In this document: one piece after another, positions 1 through 16,100 of the stretch
How the letters are laid out: each line of letters begins with the position of its first letter
How positions within the stretch are numbered: position 1 is the first letter of the stretch
NCBI GenBank assembly: GCA_026545225.1
Contig: CM048845.1
Span: 95,854,533-95,918,532, forward strand
Direction: 5' to 3'
DNA length: 64,000 bases
Origin: Cornus controversa
Lineage: Eukaryota; Streptophyta; Magnoliopsida; Cornales; Cornaceae
Notes under the pieces: generated by a model
Seen by the model: the letters and a program-made list of their open reading frames with translations, nothing else
The model's database searches: none
What the model was told of the DNA's origin: nothing
Program-made: the position numbers and the translations under genes

Positions 1-499
1 CCTCTTATAGATTTATCATGTAACCTTGGGGCCAAATCTCAAATTTTAGGAGATTTAATAGGCCATGGAAGTTTTTAAAAAATCTAGTGGGTCATGCCCC
101 CCCAATTGGTTCCTCTTATGTTCAGCCCCTGTCTGGCTGTCTCTATACATTTTGATACTCTTCCAACTCAACTGGTCAATAGTTGCTTATATGCATTATA
201 TTTTCCATTTTTCTTTAACAATCCTTTGATCTGATCATCCCTCTATTTTTCTGTTTCTTTAATGTAAATTACAAGTCAGCAATAAAATCTTATCCCAATT
301 ATATATAGTATAATACACAAATCTGGTTTCTTGATTCTACTTTATTCAAAACTATTAATTCAAGATTGCTGCAATCTGCTTCCATTGGAAATTTGGAATT
401 GTAGTAAGGTGCAATTAGGGATAACCATAACAGTTTGGATGTCTCATTATTTGTAAAGCCTGAACAAGGGCTGCATCATGACAAATTATTGGGTACCCC

Positions 500-644
500 G
501 CGATACCACCTCATCAGGCCTGACACGGTTAACCCCCCAATCACATAATGCCATGTGGACAAATTGAAAGTCGGCGATACCACCTCATCACGCCTGACAT
601 GGCTAACCCCAATCAAATAATGCCATGTGGACAAATTGAAAGTC
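500..644. repeat. Two-unit tandem duplication, period about 74 bp
   Basis: Two adjacent, slightly diverged units begin GCGATACCACCTCATCA at 500 and 574 and end with GGACAAATTGAAAGTC. I see no gene in 1-499 or 645-947; positions 60-130 carry a C-rich low-complexity stretch of the kind found at the ends of degenerate plant transposons. Confidence 0.8.
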
Positions 645-947
645 ACATCTTGATGATAGAAAGTGAAATGTGAGTTGCTAACTAAACTGTATAAATGGCA
701 TTTGAGCCTGAGGAAATATTTAACGGTACAGCTTGTCACACCAGATAGAAGAAGCCAGGACATGGTGATATCAATAAAAATGACTGCTGACACAAATTTT
801 ACCATTGCAATATTATGATCTAGCAATCGCAATTTATACAAAACCTTATCTCGGTTGGAATGAGGCTGTGTGCATTTGGTAGCAGTGAAATGAGCTGAGG
901 CCCTCTTAACACCGCTTGCATTTAAAGAATAATAAGATATCTTTAAA

Positions 948-2119
948 GGGAGCTGATATTGGCACTCCACCAATATCTTTTAGCATTCCACTTACATTTT
1001 TTTGTAAAGTAAAATTACAAAAGTGGTCATATGTTATACCATCTTAAATTCTTATTTTTTTAGTACCCTAATTGCTCTTCTAAATCAAGACTAAATTCTA
1101 ATTTGATTTTATTTTTCTTAAAAAAAAAAGTTTTTTGAACTGCATCCTTGTTATCCCAAGTAATTTGTGATTAATTTTGTTTTTGCTTTAAATTTACAAT
1201 ATAACAATCCATTTATTACCACCCATATACTATAGTTAAGACATTTTTCAATTGAAACTTGTTGTTCGTGTCCCTATCCTATATAACTCAAAGAATCCAA
1301 AATTTGACATATTGTATTTTTACTCACCAAACATGTAATTTATTTTCTATGTGTTTTATTTATAAAATAACATAAATTAAAAATTAGAAACATACCATTA
1401 ATTTGTAAACAAACAAAATAGAATGGAAGGGAGGAAAATAAAAGGCAAAGGAAGAAAAATATCATATTTTTTTTTTTTTTGAAATTTTGGTGTAAAGGCT
1501 CCTTAGCTAAATTAAGACAACTACAATTAGAAAATGATTTCATAGAGTCGTGTTTTTCTCTTTTCATCTTTTAATTTCTAAAAGTTCTCTATAAAAATAA
1601 AAAAGGCTTATTTAAGTAAAATTAAACTTTCTTTAATTTTAAATATAATTAATTTTTTTCAAATAAATTTTATTCATTGATATAATGTTTGTTTCCAACT
1701 CAAATATTTTTTTAATATTTCTCTAAGTAATCTAGTATTAACAACTTATTCTCAACTTATCTAATCACGTAACTTTTATTATCCTAATCACATGCATTTG
1801 ATTGATACTTTCTAAATCATTATATTGAATCCTAAACTTTTATACTTCTAAATAAATATTAATAAATTGATTCAACAAGAAGAAATAATATTTTAAAAAT
1901 CAACGAAGAAGTATTTTCAAGCCAAAAAAGAGAAGGGACGTGAGAGATAAGTTGTAATTTGGAGTCAAGAATTTTAACCTTATCAAATAAGGGCAATTAG
2001 AATATTAAAAATATAAGAATCAAAGATTGTACAGTAGAGGGACACCTTTGTAATTTAATTTACAAAAAGATGAGAGTAGAGTACCAGAAGATATTGGTGG
2101 AGTGCCAATATCAGCTCCC
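948..2119. mobile_element. Non-autonomous MULE-type TIR element, family 1
   Basis: Inverted termini GGGAGCTGATATTGG and CCAATATCAGCTCCC are flanked by a perfect 9-bp duplication ATCTTTAAA (939-947 and 2120-2128). Similarity between the arms continues for about 80 bp or more inward. A 9-bp target duplication is the hallmark of Mutator-like elements. The AT-rich interior has no transposase ORF, so it must have been moved in trans. A related copy lies at 24556-25597. It sits just downstream of RPS29. Confidence 0.85.
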
Positions 2120-2128
2120 ATCTTTAAA

Positions 2129-2569
2129 TTGATCCAATAATATATATGCAAGTTGTTGTGAAGGTCATAGAGAGTCATTGTGCCTTCTGTTCAAGATCTA
2201 TGGGATGTCAAAACCACCTCTAAAGGAGCACTTTAGTTCTGAGGCCTTAAAATTATAAAGACTTCAAATTACTTTTATCCTTTTTTGGCAAGAAAGCAAA
2301 TTAGCATAGCACCCATGCAGCCAAACCAGTGGAATATCATTGAAGAGCATTTAAATTGTTGTATAAACTAAACATCAACATCTGCTAAAATTGATGATAT
2401 TGTCCAGAGTGCGGGGATAAACAACCAAAACAAGTTCCTAAGCTAATTTTAATTATAATGACTCATACAGCAAATAAAGATTTCTCAATTTCATTTCCTT
2501 GATTGCAGACTGAAAACCAGAACTGAATCATGAAATTTCTTTCTTTTGCAGAGCACTGAACCCTGTTCC
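2129..2569 (-). other. Probable RPS29 3' UTR and downstream DNA
   Basis: No ORF or repeat is visible here. It directly follows the RPS29 stop codon on the minus strand, so part of it is likely the 3' untranslated region. The polyadenylation site cannot be placed. Confidence 0.4.
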
Positions 2570-7105
<4,536 letters not shown>

Positions 7106-7504
7106 TTAATGAATATTGCGGTGGTGCAATTATCTCATGTGCCCGACTCCAGGATATGAATCTATTCACCAAAAAAAGTACGTGACTAGTTTATAAAAGA
7201 CTCGTTATCAACTTCATGTGATGTAAATGCAAGTGTGGTATTTGATTAAACTTAATAAGTATATTTTATAACGCAATTTCAATGTTAAATGACATAGATA
7301 TATCAATAACGTAGGGTTTGGTACGCGGGAATGAAATATAATGGAACAAAGGCATTCATTTGTTTGGTATGAATTTTAAAGTGATAATGATCATTCCATT
7401 GAAATAAAAATTCATTTCCAAAAATAAAAATTCATTCTATAGTTAAACCTAAAGAATGAATCATTCCCAGTAAGATTAAAAAAAAATTCATATTATCAAA
7501 ATAT

Positions 7505-8123
7505 CATTCCTCTTCACCACCACCACCACACCGGCTCTACCAGTATCACCACTACCACCAGCTCTAGCTCTACCGCCACCGCCTCCTCCACCATCATCCC
7601 CACTATCTTTACATCGCCACATTCTTACTCCATCACACCACCACCTCCTCCATATCACCATATTCCTCCACCAACGTCACCGCATCGCATCACCTCCATC
7701 ACCACCTTTCTCCACTACCTTTATCGCCACTCCCACCACACCATTGGCACCACCTCCACCACCCCTACCACACAACCATTTTCATCCCCACCCCCACCAC
7801 ACCACTGGCACCACCTCCACATTGTCACTACTACCCCCATCACATCGCCACCTTCCTCCACCACCTCCTCCATATCACCATATTCCTCCACCACCGTCGT
7901 CGCATCGCATCACTTCCACTGCCACTTTCCTCCACCACCTTCATTGCCACCTTCACCGCACCACTAGCACCACCTCCACATCGCCACCACCACCCTCACC
8001 ACACAACCACCTTCATCGCCGCCCCCACCACACCACTAGTACCACCTCCACATTGTCACCACTACCCCCCCACCACACCACTATCACATCACCACCTTCC
8101 TCCACCACTTCCACCGCCACCCC
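7505..8123. repeat. CCA/CCT-rich low-complexity minisatellite, left half
   Basis: About 600 bp of imperfect CCACCA, CCTCCA and TCACCA units with higher-order repeats of CACCTCCTCCATATCACCAT and similar blocks. One frame reads as proline, histidine and threonine, but this follows from the base composition. The array is interrupted at 8124 by a hAT element and resumes at 10087. Confidence 0.85.
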
Positions 8124-8270
8124 TAGGGATGGCAACGGGGCATGTTATGCCTTCCCCCGTTTCCGCAATCGTTTAACTTTCTCCGTCCCGCAATAATTTA
8201 CAAAATCATCCCCAAACTCCATCCTCGAATTTTTTAATTTTTTTCGCTCTGCCCCGTTTATGCTATCATT

Positions 8271-8785
8271 TAGGGGTGTACAAAAAATCCGCAAATCCGA
8301 TCCAATCCAGACGAATTCGATCCGATCCGTTAGCTAATGGATTGGTGACGGATTAAAATATTAGAATCCGTTAGCGACAAATCGGATTACGGAATAGAGG
8401 GTCAGAAATCCGATCCGTGGCAATCCGTGGCTATATATATATATATATATATAATTAGTAATTATATGTAAAATAATATAATATGCTACATACTTACATG
8501 GGTAAACCTAAAAACTCAATATATATTATATTTGTTTATTTAACAATTGTGTTCATTTGAGATGTGAATTAAAAAGTGTTGTGAATTTTTTTCTTAGAAT
8601 TTTTGAAGTAAACAAAAAAAAAAATTCAAATAGGAGTATAGGCCCAATCCACCAATCCGATCCGATTAGATCTGTTCGGATCGGATTGGCAGATTGCCAC
8701 AGATCGAATCGGATTGAATTTTCGTCAATCCGTAATCCGCGGATCGGATTAAGATTATGCATAATCCGATCTGTGGTCATCCCTA
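8271..8785. mobile_element. hAT-type MITE nested in the larger hAT element
   Basis: Termini TAGGGGTGTAC and GGTCATCCCTA are flanked by a perfect 8-bp duplication CTATCATT (8263-8270 and 8786-8793). Both arms are studded with the motif AATCCGATCC and its complement GGATCGGATT. A (TA)n run lies near 8433-8454. No transposase. Confidence 0.9.
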
Positions 8786-8796
8786 CTATCATTGTG

Positions 8797-9180
8797 CACT
8801 GCTTAATATTTTGTGTAGTAAAATTATAACATCATGCAGTTAAAGTATTACATAAATGCAGTAAAATTATTACATTATGTAATAAAAGTTTTATATTGTT
8901 ACCCGATCTTTCGAATGGATACCTTTACAAAAAAATGGTACAATGCTTCATGTTTTGTGCAATAAAATTATAACATTATGCAGTTAAATGATTACTTAAA
9001 TGCATTAAAACCATTACATTGTGTAATAAAAGTTTTATATTGTTACCGGATCTTCCGAATGGATACCTTTACAAAAAAATGGTACACTGCTTAATGTTTT
9101 GTGCAATAAAATTATAACATCATACAGTTAAATGATTACATAAATACAGTAAAATCATTAAATTGTGTAATAAAAGTTTT
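8797..9180. repeat. Tandem array, period about 144 bp, 2.7 units
   Basis: Units begin at 8797, 8941 and 9085 with CACTGCTTAATGTTTTGTG variants and share the block GGATACCTTTACAAAAAAAT. The array lies inside the outer hAT element. Confidence 0.85.
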
Positions 9181-9444
9181 AGTAAACTCATATGTGAAGG
9201 GTCGTAAGGGCAATTTGAACCCAAATAGTATAAAGTAATTACTTTTTAAAAAGTTATTTTTTTATCATATACTATTTAAAAGTTAGTGTATTTGTAATTA
9301 AGCCACCAAAAGTGGTCATAAATTAAATTAACCCAAAATTTAACCCAGTTCTTATTTTTCCATCCACAAATAAAGAAATAAAAAAACACACATGCAGAGA
9401 AGGAAATATATATAGATTTCCTTTATATATAATATATAAGTATA

Positions 9445-9915
9445 GTAATGATTTATTGTTCACCGATGAACAAGAGATTTTATCCACACCTTTTATAGTG
9501 ACTGTTAGATTTAATCTAACGGTCACATTCCAAACCCACTTATCTCCTTTTCAACAATCACAAAACTACCTCCTCCCTATTTTATATTTCCTAAATTAGT
9601 ATTACCAAATCCTTAACCATTGCAAAATAAGTAATTATCAAAAAAATATAATATTTGTAAATTGCCGAAATCTTGTTTTTGTTTCTTTCCAAAAACATAT
9701 AGTAGTTGAAATATAATGTCAACAAATGAAAGTAAAGTATTTTGAATTGAAAATTAAATTTTTTGTATGTACACATTTGATTATGATTAAATAGGGAGGA
9801 GGTGATTTTGTGATTTTTGGAAAGGAGATGAGTGGATTTGAAATGTTACCATTAGATTAAATCTAACCATCAGTATAAAAGATGTGGATAAAATCTCTTG
9901 AGCAAGAGATCACTA
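9445..9915. mobile_element. Fold-back element
   Basis: Long inverted arms of roughly 140 bp run from about 9445 inward and from about 9915 inward. Paired blocks include AAGAGATTTTATCCACA, TTAGATTTAATCTAA and ACCTCCTCCCTATTT. The loop (about 9590-9790) is AT-rich without a gene. It lies inside the outer hAT element. Target duplication not resolved. Confidence 0.7.
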
Positions 9916-10086
9916 TTGTATATATACACATAACCGGGGGGGGGGGGGGGTAGATACCCGTTGGATAAGGCCTTACCCCGCCCCGAATCCACACGAGTTA
10001 TTTTTCCTAAACTCCATCCCTGCCGAGTTTATTTAAACAGTTCTGTAAATAGAATTTAAACGGGGCGGGGCAAATTGCCATCCCTA

Positions 10087-10255
10087 ACCACCCCCACCAC
10101 ACCACTCCACATCACCACCTTCTTCCACCACCACACCACCGTCTCTAGATCGCCACCTTCCTCCACCACCTCACCTTCGCCACTGCCACCACCACACCGT
10201 CGCCACCCCACCACCACCTCCACGTCGGCACCTTCCTCCACCACCGCACATTTGT
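10087..10255. repeat. CCA-rich minisatellite, right half
   Basis: Continuation of the CCACCA/CCTCCA array that stops at 8123. Removing the hAT insertion rejoins the two parts across the shared CCACCCC target. Positions 10256-10556 are AT-rich with no gene. Confidence 0.85.
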
Positions 10256-10556
10256 TAATTTAATTTATTTGTCACCAGGAGGGATATTTTAAAGAATTTG
10301 ATTTAAAATTTATTTCATTCCTATCTCATTTCATACTTGCAACCAAATAATAGAATGAGAATGACTATTTCATTCCATTCCCATTATCATTCCATTCTAG
10401 CTACATTCTATTTTATTTCAGCGTATCAAACATAACATGAATGCATATTAAAAAATATTTATTTTTTAATTATCACTTAAAAACTTTAACACTTAAAATT
10501 TTAAGTACTTACCTTTTTGTTTTATCAAACACCTTAGTAGGAATGTTCCTTAGATA

Positions 10557-11050
10557 TAGTTTGGATCGATGGAATTAGAAGGAAAAGAAAAGAAATGAAG
10601 GAATAGTGTTTTTTTTTTGTGTTTGGTTTACCATTAGTAAGAGGAAAAAAAAGGATAAGTAATGCTTTTTGTGTTTGAGTTGCCGTTAGTAAGAGAAAAG
10701 AAAGGATAAAGAGAGATTTAAAGGGATAACTTATCCATCAAAATATCTCATTTGCTATCTTCTCAAAAGTAAGAAAATTTGAAAAGAAATGATAAAAATA
10801 AGTAAATCTGACATATAAAAAATAATCCTAACATTTTAAATAAAAAAAAGGGAGTGATAGTAAAATAATTAAAATATATATTTTTTCTTTTCTCTCATTT
10901 ACATTTTCTAAATAAGAATGTTATCATTTTTTTTTCTTTCATAATTTATCCAAAATACATGTAATCTTTTTTTTCTTTTCTTTTCCTTTTTCTGATAACT
11001 AATGTTATCATTTTTTTTTTATTTTTTCCCATATTTATCCAAACAAAGCC
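10557..11050. mobile_element. AT-rich TIR element, copy 2 (inverted relative to copy 1)
   Basis: Begins TAGTTTGGATCGATGGAATT and ends ATTTATCCAAACAAAGC, the reverse orientation of the element at 5179-5633, with the same purine-rich and pyrimidine-rich halves. No coding capacity and no clear target duplication. Confidence 0.55.
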
Positions 11051-12960
11051 TAAAGACCAAAAAGAATTAACAAGTTTTAACAATATCAATTAAACCTCAC
11101 TTTTTGGTCTTTCGTGTTATGCCACTAAAGTCTAGTAGTATCTCCACACACTTCAATATATAAAAGATAAAGGGTTCAAATATTTCTAAAATTATTGTGA
11201 GAGTTATTTATCATGACAAAAAAAAAAAATTCTCATATTTTAAAAATTAAACATTCAATATATATTTTTACAAAAATATAAGTAAATTTTACAATTACAA
11301 ACGTTATTCAAATTTTGATACTTATAAACCAATTTTTTTTGTTTATCTATATAAATTTAAAATTTCTTATTATAAATGGATATCACTTGTCATTTTATAT
11401 AATTTAATCATTAACAACTGGCCTATTTTTTTTAAAAGTATATATCATTTGATTTAAAAAATAGAAATAAATAATACCAATTAATTTTTATGGTGTTTTT
11501 GTTTGCAAGTTATTTAAGTTAAAAGTACTACTAAGCAAATAAAAAGAAAGATTTTCAACTAGTTATAATTTAAAATCATAATGTTAAACTTTTAAATGAA
11601 AACTATACTTAAATAAAGTTAGGAGGCCTAAATTACAAAGTAGTCTATTTTAAAACTTTATTTTTCACTTTGGTTGAATTAAGTGAAATAATTATATATG
11701 CATTGAAAATAATTATTTAGGTCCAAAATTTCTTTCAATCTCTTATTCCAAAATATCAAATTATCCTTCTTAAATCAAATAACTCATTCACTCAAGAAAT
11801 TAAGAAAATATTTGAAACATCGTTTGGTTTCTAAAAAATTGTAAACAAATAAAAATAATATAGTAAAAGTGAATAAATCCATAAAGTAAAGCAACATATA
11901 CATTATACAAGCACTTATGGGCATGTTATTATGTCGTAAAGTAGTCAAAATTAGATTGTTTGATATGATCCTGAATGGCAGTCAACTTCTTTTTCCTCTT
12001 AGATTAATGAAAGTGGATACACTTGTGGTATCACAACACATCAACTATATCTGGATGAGAATGAAGTATATTTTTCAGATGTGCTTGGGTAACTTTTTGG
12101 TCTAATACGCCTAAAAAAATATGAGCACTAGAAAAAGATATTACATCAAAATATGAGACACAAATATAAAGAAAATCTAAATTTCACAAGTAAATTCATA
12201 TAAATTTCAAGTATCCCTACAAATGTAAACAAAATTTGAGCTTTATCAGCAAATGAGTTATGAGTCATCCTACATAGAATATGTCTGCTCACTAAATCAA
12301 ATTAAGAACATTTTTAAAGCAAATATGGATTAGATAGTTGATAATGACAACTTAAAAAAGTGACTAGTGAGACCGTTTATTACAATTAAAACACCTCAAA
12401 AATAAGAACCATTGACACATAAATTTGCCATACAATTCAAAAATTAGTTCATTAATTTTTTATTATTTTTTTGAAAAGTTAAAAAAGTAGTTAACTAAAC
12501 AAAATAAGATGCCATATTTCTGTGATGAGAGATGATCAACAACCAATAATTTATCCAGACAGTGGTGCTTTGCAATGAATTCGATTTTCTTTCTGTGAGA
12601 CGAAAAGACAATTATCTGTTTGATTTTTTTTAGTAACGCACAATACTCATTTAGTCGCATAGAAACCAAACGGAGTTTAGTGGGGATTGGAATAAAAGAT
12701 TAAATGACATTTTGGACTTGAATAATAATTTTCAATGCGTATGTGATTATTTTGTTTAATTCAACAAAAGTAAAAAAATTAACTTTTAAAATAGAACGGT
12801 TTGTAATTTACGCCTTTTAACTTTATTTAAATGTAATTTTTCAACTTTTAATTCTTCGAAACACAAACTAACATAAAAAGATACTTAAATCGAAAAGAAA
12901 AGCCACTAATTAACTTATAAAAACCCCAAAGCTAAAAATCTATGGCAGATTAGTGTAGTA
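11051..12960. other. AT-rich intergenic DNA
   Basis: I see no conserved coding segment, RNA gene or bounded repeat here. Short frames exist but none resembles a known protein. The right end merges into the PAA promoter. Confidence 0.5.
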
Positions 12961-12992
12961 ACGAATTTATAAAGCGTAAACTGAAATGGAAT

Positions 12993-13113
12993 AAACGGCG
13001 TCGTTTGTGCGTTCCACTCCATTCAACAGAGTGTCTGCATTACAGAAACGAACGAAGGGTTTACTTGTATACGGAGAAAAGATTGAATCTGTGAACAAAA
13101 GCACCAAACCCTA
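12993..13113 (+). promoter_or_regulatory. PAA upstream region: AAACG/CGTTT inverted motif and telo-box
   Basis: At 12993-13006 the sequence AAACGGCGTCGTTT has inverted AAACG and CGTTT arms. A telo-box AAACCCTA is at 13106-13113, 15 bp before the PAA start codon and so probably in the leader. Both motif types occur near the start of plant housekeeping genes; their activity here is inferred. Confidence 0.5.
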
Positions 13114-13128
13114 GCGATAGATTGAAAG

Positions 13129-16100
13129 ATGAGTCGTGGAAGCGGAGGTGGATACGATCGTCACATTACGATCTTCTCTCCCGAAGGTCGTCTCTTCCAA
13201 GTAGGTATGAATTCTCAACCTCATCTGAAACAGTTACAGATTTCGATTGATCTACTTCTAGGTTTCGAATGACCTACTTTCCGTTTGGTTGCTGAGAAAA
13301 TTTTGAGGAGAATAAAGTAAAATAAATTATTAGATCTTGTGTTTTGTTTGTCTAAGCCATTTAGTTATTTCAATTTAGTTGAGTGGAGGTTTTTGCTATG
13401 TACGAGTACCAAATAGTAAACATAATTCTATATTTAGAATCTGAAAATTTTTGGCTTTCTAAATGAACGAACAGAGTATGCGTTTAAAGCTGTTAAAGCT
13501 GCTGGGATTACTTCGATTGGTGTCCGAGGAAAGGACTCGGTCTGCGTTGTGACTCAGAAGAAGGTTCCGGTGAGTATTGTTGGTTATTGATAATTGAAAC
13601 TATGCTTTGTTTATTGGCTTGAACTTACATATGCTTTTTAATCTGAATTGTAATGCAGGACAAGCTTTTGGATCAGACTAGCGTTACACACCTGTTTCCG
13701 GTTACGAAGTACCTTGGGCTATTAGCAACTGGCATGACAGGTTCATTTCAAATGCTATTTTGGCATAACTAATTTTAAATTTGGTAACAATAAGAATCAT
13801 GTAGTTAATTACAGTCAGGAGAGGTTTGAGAATGGTTATATTGTTCATAATTTTCTAATATCAGTAATATTTCACTTGTCCATATAATTCGGTTGATCAG
13901 TAACATTTTATGATATAAATTTAAAATGTTTTGATATGATTTAGTCAGGTCTTGGGTACTAGTACGGGATTTATTTGTTTTTAATGGCATGAAGTCCCTG
14001 TCATATTAGTTTATAGTTAAACATAACCATGAAAGTTGCTACTTTCAAATGAAAAGAGAAAGGAATGATAAATTGAGATGAAAACATATGTGTTCTATGT
14101 TGTGCCAACTGTAATGAAGAGGAGGAGAAAATATACAATATCCCGGGGATACTAATGATGTCGTATCCCCGAGAAGTGTAAGCCCTCCATTTTTCCTTGA
14201 TTGTAGTGAAATTGGTAGTTTTCAAAAGAGATGGAAGACTTATACCTGCCGGAAATGCCACATCATCAATACTCCTGGGGTATTGTATAATTTCTAAAAG
14301 AGAGGATATAAATTGAACCATACAATACCAGTAAATATGAGAGCATTTTTGTAATAAGTTAAAGCAATATGCTAAAGGCACCAAGAGGGTGCAACCCATA
14401 TGCACCGAAAGCATAAAATATGTAGGTAGCAAAACCAAAAAAAAAAAGGAAAAAAAAAAGTTCATAAACCTAAAATAAAAAAACATCAAACAGAAGCCAC
14501 TTTAAGAAAAGTAAGCAAAATCTCCCAGATAGAGCATGTCCTTCCATTTACTACTGAGCTCAACCACGTGCTGCTAATCCTCACATGCCCGAACATCCTC
14601 CTTTTCAGTTCTAGAAGTAGACCCCCCATGCTCTTCGACTATTTAGTATTTCCCCGTATCTAACTTGTTTCTATATCCCCAAGTAGCATAATTACTTTAT
14701 CCTTGAATCCTTCATACAAAACTCTAAGGAATTTGTTGACATTCCCTTTGTTGAAGGATTTAAATATTAAAGTTACACCCTCTCTAACAGCTTAAACTTT
14801 TAGAGTAGATGGTTGTTAACATGGTATCAGAGCACTTACTTGCATGGAGCCAAAAGTGTCGAGTTCAAACCTCACCGTCAACCTGATAATTAAAATTAAA
14901 CACGTGTTGGACCAAAAAGAAGGCCACACGTGAGGGGGTGTGTTGAAGGATTTAAATATTAAAGTTACACTCTCTCTAACAGCTTAAGCTTTTAGAGTAG
15001 ATGGTTGTTAACACTCTTTTTAATCCATCACTTGTGCTGAATCTCATGAGAAAACCTATTACTTTGAAAATAATTTTTTTAAGTGTTTATGAATGGAAAC
15101 TGCTTGATTGCCTATTACATTGAAGGAAATTCATACACAAAGATAAAATATCTATGATGCTATTCAATTTGATGAAATCAGTTGCATAAAATTCTGTTGC
15201 TTACATATGGCTGCTTAGAAAGCATGTTTCTTCATAACCCTTAGGCAATTATCATTCCAGATTTAGCATTTACTAATTCTCACTGGTTTATGAGATTCAA
15301 ATGCGAGTGAGTTCATTGCTCTTTTGGATGACTAAAGCTTCAGTCATGTTTGGCATGTCGTTTCAGCTGATGCAAGGACCTTGGTTCAACAGGCAAGGAA
15401 TGAAGCAGCTGAGTTTCGTTTCAAATATGGATATGAGATGCCTGTTGACGTATTGGCTAAATGGTATAAAGATATATTCTCACTAAAATCAATTTTGCTG
15501 CTACTTAATTGTGCCATGCAGTTATTTCTTTGTCAAGCAGTCGTTCAACAAATTATGCTGATATGATTTGATCTGGAAATATTTTTATGTCTCTTTTGTA
15601 ATTTTCCTGCATTTTTATTTTGAGAATGTCTCATGAAATGGGAATGTCTCTTCATTTTTTTCCCTTTCTGAAGAATTGGTAGCTTAATACATTAATGAAC
15701 TTTGTTACTCCACAAAATGTATCATGCAACAAGGTTGTTGAGAAAAAAATCTTATTAAATTATTTTGATTTATTCATACATCATATTCTTTGTGATATTC
15801 TTTTATGAAGTGACCAGTATGCACCTTGATTTTATGAGTGCATATGGAAGTAAAGTTTGTTTCTTCACATGGTTGATATCGTTTTCTATGTTTTATGAGT
15901 CAGCAATAATTTGGATTATACTCGTTTATATTGGAAATTTGGAAATTTCATTTATAGCTAGCTTTTTTGTTTTCCATAAGTAAATATAACTAAGTTTTAA
16001 AAGCTTAATACATTAATGAACTTTGTAACTCCACAAAATGTATCATGCAACATGGATGTTGAGAAAAAAATCTTATTAAATTATTTTGATTTATTCATAC

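Larger units (their letters stand above)
8124..10086. mobile_element. Non-autonomous hAT-type element
   Basis: Ends TAGGGATGGCAA and TTGCCATCCCTA are flanked by the 8-bp target GCCACCCC (8116-8123) and ACCACCCC (10087-10094), 7 of 8 matching. These termini and the 8-bp target size are typical of hAT transposons. Subterminal DNA is GC-rich (CGGGGC motifs). There is no transposase ORF. It contains a second hAT MITE (8271-8785), a 144-bp tandem array and a fold-back repeat, and it splits the CCA-rich array. Confidence 0.85.
7320..10435. mobile_element. Possible large TIR element hosting the CCA-rich region and nested hATs
   Basis: The left edge has TTTGGTACGCGGGAATGAAA and the right edge TTTCAGCGTATCAAA; both flanks are rich in repeated GGAATGA and TCATTCC motifs, giving imperfect inverted symmetry around the CCA-rich DNA. 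No target duplication is evident, so the boundaries and the nature of this outer unit are uncertain. Confidence 0.4.

Noticed and set aside
7744-8196. 150-codon proline/histidine/threonine-rich ORF
   Set aside because: It is a by-product of the CCA/CCT minisatellite, has no conserved domain and runs into the hAT element.
14001-14489. 162-codon minus-strand ORF in PAA intron 3
   Set aside because: Low-complexity phenylalanine/leucine-rich frame in AT-rich intron; no family resemblance.
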